This document shows, in pieces, positions 34,589 through 47,700 of a stretch of 64,000 bases of DNA (the stretch's first letter is position 1; each line of letters starts with the position of its first letter). The position numbers and the translations under genes are program-made. The stretch comes from Motacilla alba alba (Eukaryota > Chordata > Aves > Passeriformes > Motacillidae), in NCBI RefSeq assembly GCF_015832195.1, contig NC_052027.1:20868688-20932687 (forward strand), given 5' to 3'. The notes beneath the pieces are model-generated. The model made no database searches. It was given only the letters and a program-made list of their open reading frames with translations, and had not been told where the DNA came from.

Positions 34589-37500
34589 TAGCCAAAACCC
34601 TTACTTGATCACAACCAGGCATTGATATGGTGGCACTAGTTCTCCTAAACCCTCAGTCAATGAACCCTGTGTAACCCATCCAAGCCAACAGAGGATGGAA
34701 AACAAGTAAACCAAATGAGCACACTGAAATCTAGCCTTTTTATAAGAGATTAATAAATAGTCCATCTGAATGGAGCAGTCCCATTTGCCTCTGTGAAAAC
34801 CTGGCCCAGATTCCCTGGTGCTGATGATCCGCAGCAGACACAGCAGGTAAGGACCATCCATTTCCAGAGTTTTCCTGTTTCTCAGTAGATTTGTCCATGC
34901 TGACTTTGCCCGTGATGGACCCTGGACACAATACCCCGATCCTTTAGATACCCATGAGCAATTTGGGGCCAGAGATATTAAAAGGTCACACATCATTTAG
35001 CAAAACCACAACTTCCTTCTTCATCATTTTAAATGGAGACATTGATTTCAAATAAAACCTCTTAACTGACTGGTTTGATTTTGTGTAGTCTTGGTGTTGA
35101 CAGTGAGTCTTGTCCAAGCTCAAGGATGACAGCAGTAGAGCTCAGCTATTGCTCCTACAGTACCAAAGGCTCAAATGTAGGTGGAGATGATGTAGGTGAA
35201 TCAACTGGATCCAGATAATTTCTGGAATGCTGTGTCTGTCCGAGTCGTAGTTCAATGTTGTTCCTCATCCTGATCACCTCACTTTCTCATCACCTGCAAA
35301 ATAAGCCACCTACCAACATGCATCCCACCTCTAGGAAGGAAATAAATAATTGGAGACTGGCCCCATCTGTCTGCTCTGTCACAGCCTTTTTCCCTTGCCA
35401 GTTCTTTGTACTTTTGCATTTGCCAGCTCTTCTTTCTGAAGGCAAAACACGACATTTTAATAAGAAAATTAATAAATAAACACTCTGAATGAAAAATTTG
35501 TGGGAATGAGATTAAATACAGCTAATTGATTTGTTAATGAAATCTTCCTGAAACAAATCCAGGGGTGTTCACACCCTTAACCCAAACCTTAACCCTTAAT
35601 TGATTGTCAATTTACAGAAAAAAGACAGGAAAAAATGACACACATCAGTTTAATTCAGGCAAGAGATGATGGGCACCTTGGAGAGAGACAGCAGCTCTTG
35701 GAGAAGCAAAGGAAAGGTTTATCCAGCTGTTGACAGTGAGGACCAAGAAAACTCTCTCAAGATTTGTGAGGTTTAGCTTCCAAGCTCCCAAACACAGCAG
35801 AACTTTGGCATGCTTCAGTGCCTGAGAGCCTAGAGCACCACAGTGTGGTTTAATTCTGCTCCAGCCATGCTCAGAGCAGGAATGTTTGGTCTATGAGGCA
35901 GGTAGGGTCTGGTGCCTGACCTGACAGGCAGAGTCAGAAAGACCTGGAGGGTTTTACTTCATGGTTGCAAGCAGCAAAGTGGAGAAGATTTGTTGGTGCA
36001 GCTCCACAGGCCACATCCCTCATGCACAGAGAAGGTTCTTGGCTTACTGTGAGATTTTGGCATCTTTTGTGAAATGTGCTGATGTCAGGACACCACAGCT
36101 ATGGGTATTGTACTTTCAATCCCCACTTAATCACAATTTAGTCCCCTGGTTGAACTTAGCTGCTGCTGCCACATCTAAATTTTTTTCTTTGGTCTTATCA
36201 TGGCCAGCGTATATAATTCAGCTCTATGTAGAGCTAGAAAGGGGCTATTAGTTGCTTAAATCTTATTTATGCACTAATACAAAGACACATGTAGTATTTA
36301 TGGGATGCTTAATCCCTGTGCTTACCCTCTGTACAGAAGCAGACTGAGCTCAGAAGAACAGCTTATATGACAAAGGAAAGTCTAAAGCTTACAGCTTTTA
36401 TGACAAATAGTGTCAGCAACACCTATTTCTTCAGCTTTTGAAGTTCCTACCTCCTTCCAAAGGAGAGAAGATGAGGGAGGAGAATGAAAAAAAGGTCCTA
36501 ACCCTCCAGCCTTTGATCTAGACGAGATTAGATCCTGCTGTAAATTTAGGACAAGCCTTCAGAGATGTGTGGTGATTTCTCAGAGCATTTGATTGTGATT
36601 TCACAGCAGCTCTGTATTCTGGGACCTTGTGCTGGTCAATCAATGATGACCAAGCGAGACTCTCCTTCAACAGCATTCTGTAGCCTGGGGCTATTCTCTG
36701 AGGGTGTTTTGCTCTTGCATTACTGCATGTTGGTTTGTTAATGTGTTCACTATGCACATTTCCCTTGATTGCTTAAAATCATATAATGAGAGAATGTTAA
36801 CACATTGTAAATAAACAAAACAAACAAAAACCCCACCTCCAAACCAGAAATGTTACTAAATGAGTAAATTTTCAAGCACTCTTCATCATTACATTTTCAA
36901 GGAAGCTTGGGAGAAGAAATAACACACACTGGAAATAATTCCTTTTCATGGTAAAAGCTACTCTTCAAGAAATCTCTTCTGTGTAGACTGTTGGGAGAGG
37001 GTGGATAAGGAAGAAAGATGCAAGTCTCAAGAAAATTTTCCAGTAGATAATCAAATACATGGCCTCTAATTTTTTATCATCAGGGACTTCAGATATATGA
37101 TTTATTCACCAATGTAAAAAATAAGCCAAACTCCAAACAAGGATAAATCCTTTTCTGTAGGTCCAAAAAATACTCACTGATGCAGACCACTAATTTTCAA
37201 AAATTCTAAACCACTCTGTCCATATGGAGCATTTCTTCCTCTCTATCAATATCAGAAAATATAGAAGGCTGAAGAGGAAATAAAAGTTAAACCAAACAAT
37301 TTAAAAATACAGTACTGTGACAGATTTTATTTCATTCTGATAGATACTACATGCTTACTACAACTAGGAACAGACATGCCTTTTTTTTGTTTGTTTTAGA
37401 CTTTTATATTTTTTTTTAATCTATATTAAATGTTGATCTAAACTTTGCTGTGCCTTGGAAATCTGGCTCAGGAGTTAACTGCAGGAATTTTTATTTAAAT

Positions 37501-37751
37501 AGATAAGCATTTATGTTTGAAAATAAGATAAAAACAGGTGAACAGGAAAATTAAATTACAAATTCGGTTCATACAAATATCTCTTACACTATGTACTAAA
37601 TCCTGTTAATTAGCTGAGGTCTTTTAAAAATTCTTAAAAATACTTATGAAACATTATTTACAAATTATATAAATAAAATCTAGGCCACTTAAATTAACCA
37701 ATACAACAAAAAAGTCACCTTTTTGTATGGTATGTACTAAAAATGTTTTTG

Positions 37752-37757
37752 TTTATT
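37752..37757 (-). terminator. FGD3: Candidate FGD3 polyadenylation signal
   Basis: AATAAA on the minus strand, the first such hexamer I see downstream of the FGD3 stop. It would give a 3' untranslated region of about 0.74 kb (38479 to about 37735). The region further left is AT-rich with further hexamers, so a longer 3' end is possible. Confidence 0.4.
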
Positions 37758-38479
37758 GATCATAACCCAGTTTTCAGTATAAAATGTTTGTTCACTTACA
37801 TCAAAATGGGTTCCAATAGAAGGAAGGAAGATATTGTTTCCAGAAGAAAGCAATCAATATAATAAATGCTTAAAATCAATGGGACTTCTTAATGTTCTGT
37901 TCTGCACGATTTGCAGTCATTTTTAGAAGTCCCTTCTACACTATTTGTCATTTGAACAGCTCATCTCAAAACAGCAGAGACATGGTTTTAGCAACAGGAA
38001 AACACTCAGTACATTGCTCACACATCACAAAGACCTTACCAGGAGGGTGAGGCTGAGAATGGAATGTCAGTGGCCAGCACAAGCCTTTACATTTAACTTA
38101 AAAGGCAGCATTTATAGAACTAATCACAGAATATACACATCCTGCATTCAACAGCAATCAAAAGGACTGGAAAATATACATTTAGGAAAACAAGACTGAT
38201 GATTTTCCATTACCTTTTTAAAAATTAATGCTTTGCTCCTTGCCTTTTGTTTTAAAACCAGCATTGACACCACCAACAACTATAACTACTTTTTTCTTTA
38301 ACATAATATACGGCAGGTAACTACTGTACTTGAAAAATGTACAATAAAAGGTAAGAAACCACAGAACTTCCTATGCAGACACATAAAAATAGAAAGCCAT
38401 ATAGATTCCAAAGTGCCATGAATACCAAATTCAAGTGATGGTTTATAGTATGTAGGAAAGAAACTAAATGAAACTTGCT

Positions 38480-38704
38480 CTATGGGCTGCTGAGCCCTTC
38501 AGCTGTATCCTCAGTCTCCCCTTTGGCAGCTTTGGTGAGAATTTCCATCCATTTCATCTGCAGCTCTTCATCTTCTGCACTGAAATAGAGAGTTTGATGG
38601 GACTGGCAAAGCTTAAAAACGTGCTTCAGATCAAACTTCTCACCAGAACCTGGTAAACTGACTTCATAGCCAGGCAGAGGGATTGGACGTGGGCTTCGTC
38701 CATC
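38480..38704 (-). CDS. FGD3: FGD3 exon 12 of 12 in window (end of PH2, stop)
   Basis: After TTTAG at 38705 the exon reads [20 protein letters not shown], then [20 protein letters not shown] and [19 protein letters not shown], the second half of the C-terminal PH domain with its final amphipathic helix around the conserved Trp. A short acidic tail ends in LSSP and a TAG at 38480-38482. The preceding intron is 5.8 kb, among the largest in this part of the gene. Confidence 0.95.
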   Translation of the reverse strand, partial: DGRSPRPIPLPGYEVSLPGSGEKFDLKHVFKLCQSHQTLYFSAEDEELQMKWMEILTKAAKGETEDTAEGLSSP

Positions 38705-41700
38705 CTAAAGGAGAGAAAACAAATGCAAGGATTCAGGACCAAATGCAGTTTGAGGAGAGAGAGGGGGTACACTGCATGAAGCCAGCAGGCACACTGCAGG
38801 AAGCACACAGACGCAGTCCCAGGCTCCTTGTTCAGCGCTGCAATGAAGGAAGCGGGGACAAGGCTGTACTGACTGCTCAGCTTACACCAGCAAAAAGCAA
38901 TGACTTGGTGCTTTATTCTTACTTCACTGATTTCCTTTCACAGTAAATATGGCCAGGGATTTTCATACAATTTCATATAACTTATGTGTGTGTCTTTTAC
39001 AAAACTTCCTCTGCGTTAGGTACAGGCAGTGGGAGCCAGCTGAGAAGAGTTTGATGTTGTTCCTTTTGAACATCTGGGATACTTTGTAGGATTGGTTAAA
39101 AGGAAGCAGTTAAGCAAAGCTGGGCCCTGTGAGATACCAAGGCAACTAAAGGGCAAGGGAAAAGTCTTTGAAAGAAAAGACAATTTTTGATTTTCAGTAA
39201 TTGATGATGCCTTTGAGACATGTCAAGAAAGCCAATGCTCAAATTCTTGACCATCCTTTCAAAGCCAGATTGACTCACAGATCTAAGGAGCAATACAGCT
39301 CTCTAACAGTCACATCTTGAGCATCAACCAACTCCTCTCCTAAGCTCTCAAGAAAGATATATTTTAGCAAGGCAAGGTGTGCCATGGCCAAGCAACCTCT
39401 TCAACTGCTCCCAGCAGAGTGTTTCTAAAGATGAGTCCCCAAACTGAAGTCTGAATCACACAGGCATCAAGCATCTGTACAAAGCTGTCACCTTCTGTAG
39501 CAGCTGCTTGTGTTGCAGCCGCATACCAAAGCTAACGAAGCATCCCACAGAGAAGAGGCAAAGTCATTCTTTTGTCAGCCCACACCAAATGCAGATGACT
39601 TGGTAAATCTGGAAGAGGACCAAAACTCTGAGAACAATGGCCAAAAAAGATGCCTACTTTTCTCACACTTTGTCTAAAGTAATTCAAGTATCAAAATTGC
39701 TCACATTAATGCAGACACATACATTAACTAAATGGGCAAGAAATACAGTCAAAAATGTATCACAGTTTATCAATACAGGCTTCTTCATTTATTCATCTAT
39801 TGCTTGTTATTGTCATGCAAAAATGCCAGAGTCCAACTGCCTGAAGACCAAGCACTGTTAAATGAGATTTACAGCAGCTTTAGGCTAAACACTGAAGTTA
39901 CACTCAGTTCCCATTTGAGTGTAACTAGTTGTCCTAAATGCAGCACAGTTTCTATTCCCTGAAACCACAGCCACATCCCTAAAAACAGGAAGGTCTTGCC
40001 CATGCAGAAGAACTGGCATGTACGGAGCAGCTCCTGCACACGTGGCACTGCTCAAGCAAGCAAACATGAGACTGATGAACACAAATGTACAAGAGCACAT
40101 GCATGCTCAACCATGCCTGTTTCACTGGTCTTGGTTTGGAAGAGTAGACATTTAGACTTGTCAAATGGAAAATTGTAGGTTGCCCACGACAATGACAAAT
40201 GATGTTATTTGTAGCCACAAAGTGCACTGTAAGAGCAAATTGATGTTTGGATTGCATGTGTTGCACCTACCCAACATGTGCAGACACAGGCAAATTAAGC
40301 AGTCTGCTTTTGGTCTTGCATCCTCCCTTAATAGGCTGCCCTTGACACTTTGTCTGTACCTGCCTGATCCAAAAGGAAGGTATTTACATTATCTCTGAAA
40401 AGCTGTACTACTGAGAGGTAAAGGTGAAGCACTTGGCCTTGAGGAATACCCCACCCCCAATCCAGACTTCTCTTTGGGACCAGCAGCATCCATGGATGTC
40501 CTTTGCTGCTGAGCCCATCCCTCCCACCTGAAGCCTAGCAAATCCAGCAGTTATTATGCACCCATGAGGAATTCCAGCTTTATACTGAGCATGTAAGTAG
40601 GATTTACAGGCCTTATAAGAAAGATGAAATTCATGTTTTTGTTTTAAGAGCCTACAGGATTTGGGTGGTTGGACTGTATTTTAAAAAAGTATTTCTGCAT
40701 GCAACATAGTACGACTGCATGATACTGGTATTTCATCAAACCAAAATACCCAGTGCTGAAAGAGCTTCACTTTAGGGCTGATTACAATAATTTTCCTCAG
40801 ATAGAGAGTGAGTGATAGATAAAAATTTAGTGGATGTGTAATACTGTCAGCAATCACAAGCACTGTGCACTCATCCTGACCCTCAGCAGCACAACACAAA
40901 TGTGTTATTTATCTAGGTCATTAGACCAGCATGTATTTATTGGTTTGTTACAGCCATTGCAACACCCAGGGTTTAAGATTTGGCAACAGAATACTCAGTG
41001 ACACCACACAGGCAGTTCTGTTTCAGGCACCCCTGCATACAGACATGCCTCCACCACTGCACAGCTCTTTGCAGTGTATAGGCCCTTCTGGACAACAATG
41101 ACCCACCAGTGGCATCTTCTCCCTCCTACTTCTGAGTGGGCTTAGAAAATCCATGTTTTTCTCTACCCAAACTCCACTCTTTATCCACTCATGATCTAAC
41201 TCCAACCTTACACAAGTCATTGAGAAACTCCTATGATCTTCAGAACAAAAAAAGGGCAAGCAGAGTTTAGTGCAGGGCCAGGTAAAGCTTTTACTAAACA
41301 GGATCAACAGGCAAGCCAAAAGAAAAAAAAACTTCTCAAAAAACCCTGAGCTCAATTTCAAACTCAGCTACTCCCTTATTTTCTAAAAGTAAATCACATT
41401 TACATGATGAATGGAAAATTTCTCTACTTTATAAAGCAAAATTTTCTCTTGGATCAAGCTTGATCTGATATATACATAAATATAGCTATATATCTGATAT
41501 ATACATAAATATAGCTAATATACTAGTATAGCTTTACCTATACTAGTTTTACCCTTCATATTTCTTCAAAATCCATTACTTTTGCTGCTACCCTGGATGC
41601 CTTTGCACATCTCACTCAGGTAAGATCATGTCAGAGCTTTGCAAGTAGCTGTGCATTTTACAAGGCCACTGGGGGCAGAAGGTCCAGGTGGAGCCCTTGA

Positions 41701-44700
41701 AAAGACTAATTTGTCTTAAAACTGCTGCTTCTTACACTTGAAGTGGTCTTTGCTTATAACTCTTATAATTTCACTGAGATAAGCATGACAAAAAGCTGTA
41801 CAAATTGTGACTCCATTTGAGGACAAATCAAATTGGTATGATTCCCAAACCTAAATAAGTGGCAAACCTCATGCCTAAAGTTTTATGCAAGACTTGAACT
41901 GTGAACACTCAGGGGATTAATTCATTCTCTTGGAACAAAAGAGCAAGAAGAACAGTTTTCTTGCTATTTTAAATCTGTGAGTCTGGTTTCTACCTGCACT
42001 AGCATCCCTTTGGCATGAGGGCCAGGGGTGCAGAGGAAGAAGCTTTCACTGTATTCAAAGCTCCAGATTCAGCTTGGTTTGCTCCTTCTTCCCAAGAGGC
42101 ATCTATTCTTTCTGTTCTTCTTAACAATAATCCCCTGACTTTCAAACTCCTACAGTCATGATTTACTCTGTGTTTCAAGAGTTTAATACTATTGTTGGCA
42201 ATATTATTCCCAAAAGACACATCTCAGGCACTGAAATGCTTCTTCGCAGGTATAAAGAGGTCTGTGAGATCCACAGAGGTGGTTATGCAAATAGAACTAT
42301 GCCTGGGACAAGAATATTTAAGCATATGAGTGGCTCCCAACTGATTCCAGACATCCAGACACCAATAATGATGCTCTGGAAGAGATTTTCCTCAGAAGTT
42401 TAGTGTAACCTATGTAAACCAGAATTAACAAAATGTTGGATTAATATCAAGATATAGGACTTCCTAATTTTTTCTTGCAGTTGGATGCAAATTGAAGTAT
42501 ACAAATGGGAATGGCAGGCCCTTGAAGAAAGGAATAACTTTTGTTGTTTATAGTCTCATTCCTGACAGTAAATACTGGTTTTGGAATGTAAGATAAATAA
42601 CCTTGTTCTTTTGCTTTCTTGATACTTTATTGGAAGAATTCTCTCACCCCTGAAATAGTTGAGGACACTAACCTCTAAATTTAACTGTCATAAAATTGAC
42701 GATCAGTGCCAAAGGCACTTTTTTCCCCTAAAAAATAGGATCTTACTAGTAATATCAGCAGAGGCTCTAGATCAAATTTGGCAGGACATGGACAAAGCAA
42801 CTGAAGCAGAGAAGTTCCTCCAGCTTCCATCTGTGGTTTTGCATGACTGTCAGGTCGGGCCTGCAGAATCAAGCATCATTGAGTTTGCACTGAATGCAGG
42901 TGATTTATGTCCATGGATTATTATTTGTGCTGTACCGCAACAATCAGTTGGCAGCAGGAGAAATTCTCAATCATACTGTGTAAGGGGTGTTGCTTCATCT
43001 CAACTTCTCCCCCCACCACTTTTTAGATGACACACATTGTTTCTGTGTGAGGAAGGCCAAAGAATTTATACTTTTCTCCCTCTATTCCCACTCTCCTTGC
43101 CCAAGTGTGAGACAATATGGCTTGCTTTGTGTGGATGCAGGGCTTGCACTGGCCCTTGGCTGAGGCACAGCTTGCGCATCAGTTGGAAAGTTCTGTGGGT
43201 GAAGCTGTTCTCTCTGCCTGGCTTTTTAAAGCATTATTCCTTTCTCTGGACCGTGGCTCCAGAGAGAGCCAAAGACTGGATTTTTTGCCTTTGTTTTAGT
43301 GCCTTGTCCAAGGCTGTTTGCTTTTCCAATGTGTAATTTCAGCCAGGCATGTCCCGCTGACTAGGAGGGAAACCAGGCAGCTTGCTGTCTGCAGGACAAA
43401 TTGGAGGCTTACCCATTGTGGGGTTGGAATCACAGATGGAGCCAAGGGGGCTGAAGCTCCAAATTCAAGCTTTCAGCCTCTTTGAGCATTTTGTTTCAAA
43501 CATCACACAAACTTACTTAAAGCCAGACGTGCTCCTGCTGAGAAGCTGTGAAATGAACACAGCTCTAATGACAAGGTGTAGTATTTGTTGATCAGATACA
43601 GGGTGAGCTTTACTCTGAAATGTTTTATAAAATCACAGGGAAAATTTATTTCCTTGACTGATCCTAGCCACAAACAGATGCTAATAAAAAGAAAACCTTT
43701 TTATCACTACAACTACAGCAGGGTAATTGCTACCTGAATTCAGTTCCATTACTACTTCCATCCCACACAGGAGATAAAACAAAGCTGTGTATAAATGTGT
43801 CAAATGCCAAATGCAAAACTGGATGTGGAGAATCGCCTTTCAGCATTGTCATTCTTCAGTGCTAAGGAAGCATGACAGATATTTCTAGTTTGGACACAGA
43901 TGTTTCCCTTGATTTACATCACACACAAATGCTAGTTAGCTTCAACAGTACATTTAGAGACAAAAAACTTTTATAAATGTAAGTATTTCAATTAAAGTTA
44001 AAACCCCATGATGCTATGACAAGGAGCTTTATAATTTTTCAGGCTGAAGAACATCTACATTTTCACAAATTCCTCTATCCCATCAACCCAGAACTAGGTT
44101 AAAAAAAAACAAACGCTTGAACCAGCAGTTCCAGCAATTGCAATATTCAACCTCCCTTGCAGCTCTTTATATTTAACAAGAAAGTGCTTTCCCTAATGAC
44201 AGTGTAATAAAATCCTTGACTACACCTGTCTAAAACCTTAAAAAAAGCTAAAGCATAACCTAATTATCCTTGTTTTGTCCTCTTTTTTTGTTAAAAATTT
44301 GAATGCAAAAGCAACGAGCTTTAACATTTGCTCACAACTGTATCAGCAGTAAGTACAGGTAACAAGGTAACCTAAAAATCTCTGAGGCTTTGTGCCATAT
44401 CCAGAATAGGAAATTCAGTTCTGTTGTTGAAACCAAGCCAAATCCTTTGCCTCATTTCTCAGCTCGACATGTTTAAACTTATGCTTTTCTTTTTCTGTGT
44501 GTTAGCCCTCATGAATGCCATCTTACCGGGCTGCTTCCTTGCAGATACAGAACAAGAGGTTCACTCTTGGGGATGGTCACCCACATTTTGTACCAAGTCT
44601 TCCCTTTTTCAAGGAACTGGAGGTAGCTGCTGAAGAGGCTGTTTTCAGCCACAAGGTTGCTTTGCTTCTGGATGATGGGGGGAAAAAAATAAAACAGAGC

Positions 44701-47700
44701 TGTTTCCATTTATGTTTAAGTGTGCAAAATACTTAGAATTAAATATAAAATACTCAAGTGGTGCAGAGTCAAATAACACTTGAGGGCAAATGTGGGGTAG
44801 GTCATAACCAAATAAGAAATTAATAATTATTATATAAAATTAAGAAATAGCAGAATTCCATGTAACAGAGGCAGAACCACCATTCCCAGCAGACATGAAG
44901 CTAAATTCAACTTCTACCCATAAATTGAAAATGGTAATTAAGATGATGCACCTCATTTCTTGCTTAGCAAAGCAGGCTGGGAGATGACTTCAAATTAATG
45001 CAAAAGGTTTATTAACAGAACCTCTTGTGCATGGTGAAGCCAAATCAGAGTGTAAAAAATAAAATTGGAAGAAATTGTGCTCTCATAGAAAGCAAAGAAA
45101 ATCAAAATTCCTGTTTGCATTAGGATTTGCACAGAAGCCTTCCGAAGATTTCTGGCAGATGCTAATAACATTTGTTAAGTGGCAATCTCTTCAGCTTCTA
45201 CTAAACTTGTTAAAAAAGTTTAATCTAAATAGAAGGGAAAGAAAAAGCCTTTCTGATCTTTTCTTTCTATACACTGGCTTTCTTGCATTTTACCTTATCC
45301 TTTGAAGATTTAACAATAAAACTAGCAGCCTGAGCAGAGGAGGGAAAAATAACACTTTTCCTTGGGTTTTTACAGCTTTTTGTTGTAATCTGCTTTCTGA
45401 AGTAAAGTCCTGGGTCCCATTTCACTGGTTTGCCTCTCAGCTTTTCAGATTAACAGGGCTCTCTCTTCCCTGTGTAGGTGCAGGTTTGCGCCTGCAACTT
45501 TTCCTACTGAAACAGTGCTGCAAATTTTGTCATGAGATATCACAGACTGCATTGGCACCCATGAAGAGCTCATCATCTGTAGTCACAGCTGGAACATATA
45601 TCACAGAATCACAGAATGGCTGGGGTCAGAGGGGACTGTAAAGACCATCACATTCCAACCTCCTGCCACAGAGGACAATATCTGATACCATATCTGAAGG
45701 TTTTGATGGGGTCAGTTTCTGGATCTGGAACTTTTTCTGCGCTCTGCAGACCTGGCAGCTCAGGCCAAGGGGGACCTCTGGCTTTATCCCACCCTATTGC
45801 TGAGATCTCGCACATGTTTAGGTACAAAGCTGTCAAAGCCCCCAGGAAATAGAGTTGCTACATTAAACACAAAAAAACAGGTATTATTTTTTTAATAGTT
45901 ACTGTGCACAGCTCAAGATTGGAAATACACCATAATAAAAAGAAGTCAGAGGGTTTTCCTTTTTTTTTTGTAAGTTTGGAAGCTGAAGCTTAGCCACCAA
46001 ACCTGTATGCATCACTGTGTGATCAGCATCCTATGATGAATGCTCACCATCTACAAACAGCATCCAGGCTGCAGGCGTGTTCAATGAGTATACAGAGGAT
46101 TAAATAGTGTGGTGGGGCAGAAAAGAAAACTAATTTAATTAACTTTTAATGAGTACACTAAAAAAAGAGAGAGTCTCACAAAGTTTCTTAGCCAAAGACT
46201 ATACCTCTGCAGCTAGTCTTTTCTTCTGTTCCCCAACTGCTTCCATCCCAGGGCTGCAGGGTATTGCTGGGAGCTGCAGGAAACACTCTTTACACACTCG
46301 ATTATGGCGGTTGTTATCTGCAAGTGGCTTAAACTCAGAGCATTTTGCACAGATCACCTGCAACAGATAGATGGTGTTTAATTAGCCATGTTTAAAACAC
46401 AACCCTTTATCAAAGAAATTGACTTGCAGAATGGTTGTTAGTAAAGCAAAATTCTATGAAAGCTATCTAAATGTAAGATAGAGAGACCAATATAATATTC
46501 ACTATATCTACCATTATTAATAATTAATGTGCATGTGATCCTATGCCATATACCAAAATACCAAGTTAAGGAAAACTTATGTCTTTGGGGAAATACTGTA
46601 TGACTAACATCATACAAGTTTGCTTTTCTTGCCTTTTCAAACAACATTTTATAAGTCAAAAAGAGCTTAAGTTGGCAAAGCAATTAGTGCTTTTTAATGG
46701 TCTGAGAAGGACTCATTTTCAGAGTGAAAGTGGCTGACATTCCTCATCAATCAAGAACATCCTGAAGAACTGAGTAATCCAGAAAGTACCAACTATTTTA
46801 AGAACACAGTCCAATATATTATCCATTAAAAATTATTTGTCTGCCTCAGCTGCCAAGAGCGTGCAATGGCACATTGGGCCCGAAGAACCAGTGCTTGGAA
46901 ACAATGCTGGATCTTCAGCTCCAGAACCTGTTTTCATGCTAAACATTTGTCTCTAATACACCTGATCCAGGGAGACAAACTGTCCCCAGGGTGTCAGCCT
47001 GATGGACATAGATTCTGAATTTCTGTACAATAATAACCAAAAATGCAAAGCACACACATATGTTGTTAGATGGTTCACTGTAAGACTTTAATTACTATAT
47101 GAAGAGGACTGCCTTAATTCAGGAAGTGTTACCCAAACAAAAGCAAGACAGCATTTTTAGCAGCATGACAGTCTTTCCTTCAGACAAATTAACTTCTTTA
47201 ATTCGAATGCTATTGCCATGTTACAAGGCATTGCACAACAAATGATGGTTTAACGATAAATTATTCATTTTGTAATTCTTGTTATCTCTTTGTTCCTGGG
47301 GGAAAGCCATTATTTCATTTCTTTAGTAACACTGACTTTGCAATGGGACATTTTTAACCCCCAGAAATTATTTCATTATTTAATAAAAGCAAACCCAGAA
47401 GATTGAAAATCCGAACTCTAGGGTAGAAATGCCTCCTTCACAATTTAATTTCAGTTGCTGAGACTGAGCTTTCTTTACACACCTTAACTATACATTTAGA
47501 TCTCTCTGCAGCTGAAAATTTATCTCTACTTCAAATGACTAACATTATTTAAATAACATTACTCTTAGTTACATTAGGAACACTGAATGAGGTTTCAAAT
47601 AATTTTGCAGAAATCCATCTCATCTTGGCCATGGTTGTGATTTACAGAAAAAAAGGGAATTCAGCCATTGATAAATGGCTCTAGGGGAGGTGGCTAAGGG

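Larger units (their letters stand above)
28370..37750. other. Intergenic region between FGD3 and SUSD3
   Basis: I find no exon that I can support in these 9.4 kb. It contains five CR1 pieces (30.5-34.6 kb), a TTTTA microsatellite and a poly-A run. A degenerate CCCTTAACCC-like stretch near 35575-35600 is too short to be called telomeric. Confidence 0.6.

Noticed and set aside
35574..35600. Interstitial telomere-like stretch (CCCTTAACCC, CCTTAACCC)
   Set aside because: Only two or three degenerate units are present, well short of a telomeric array.
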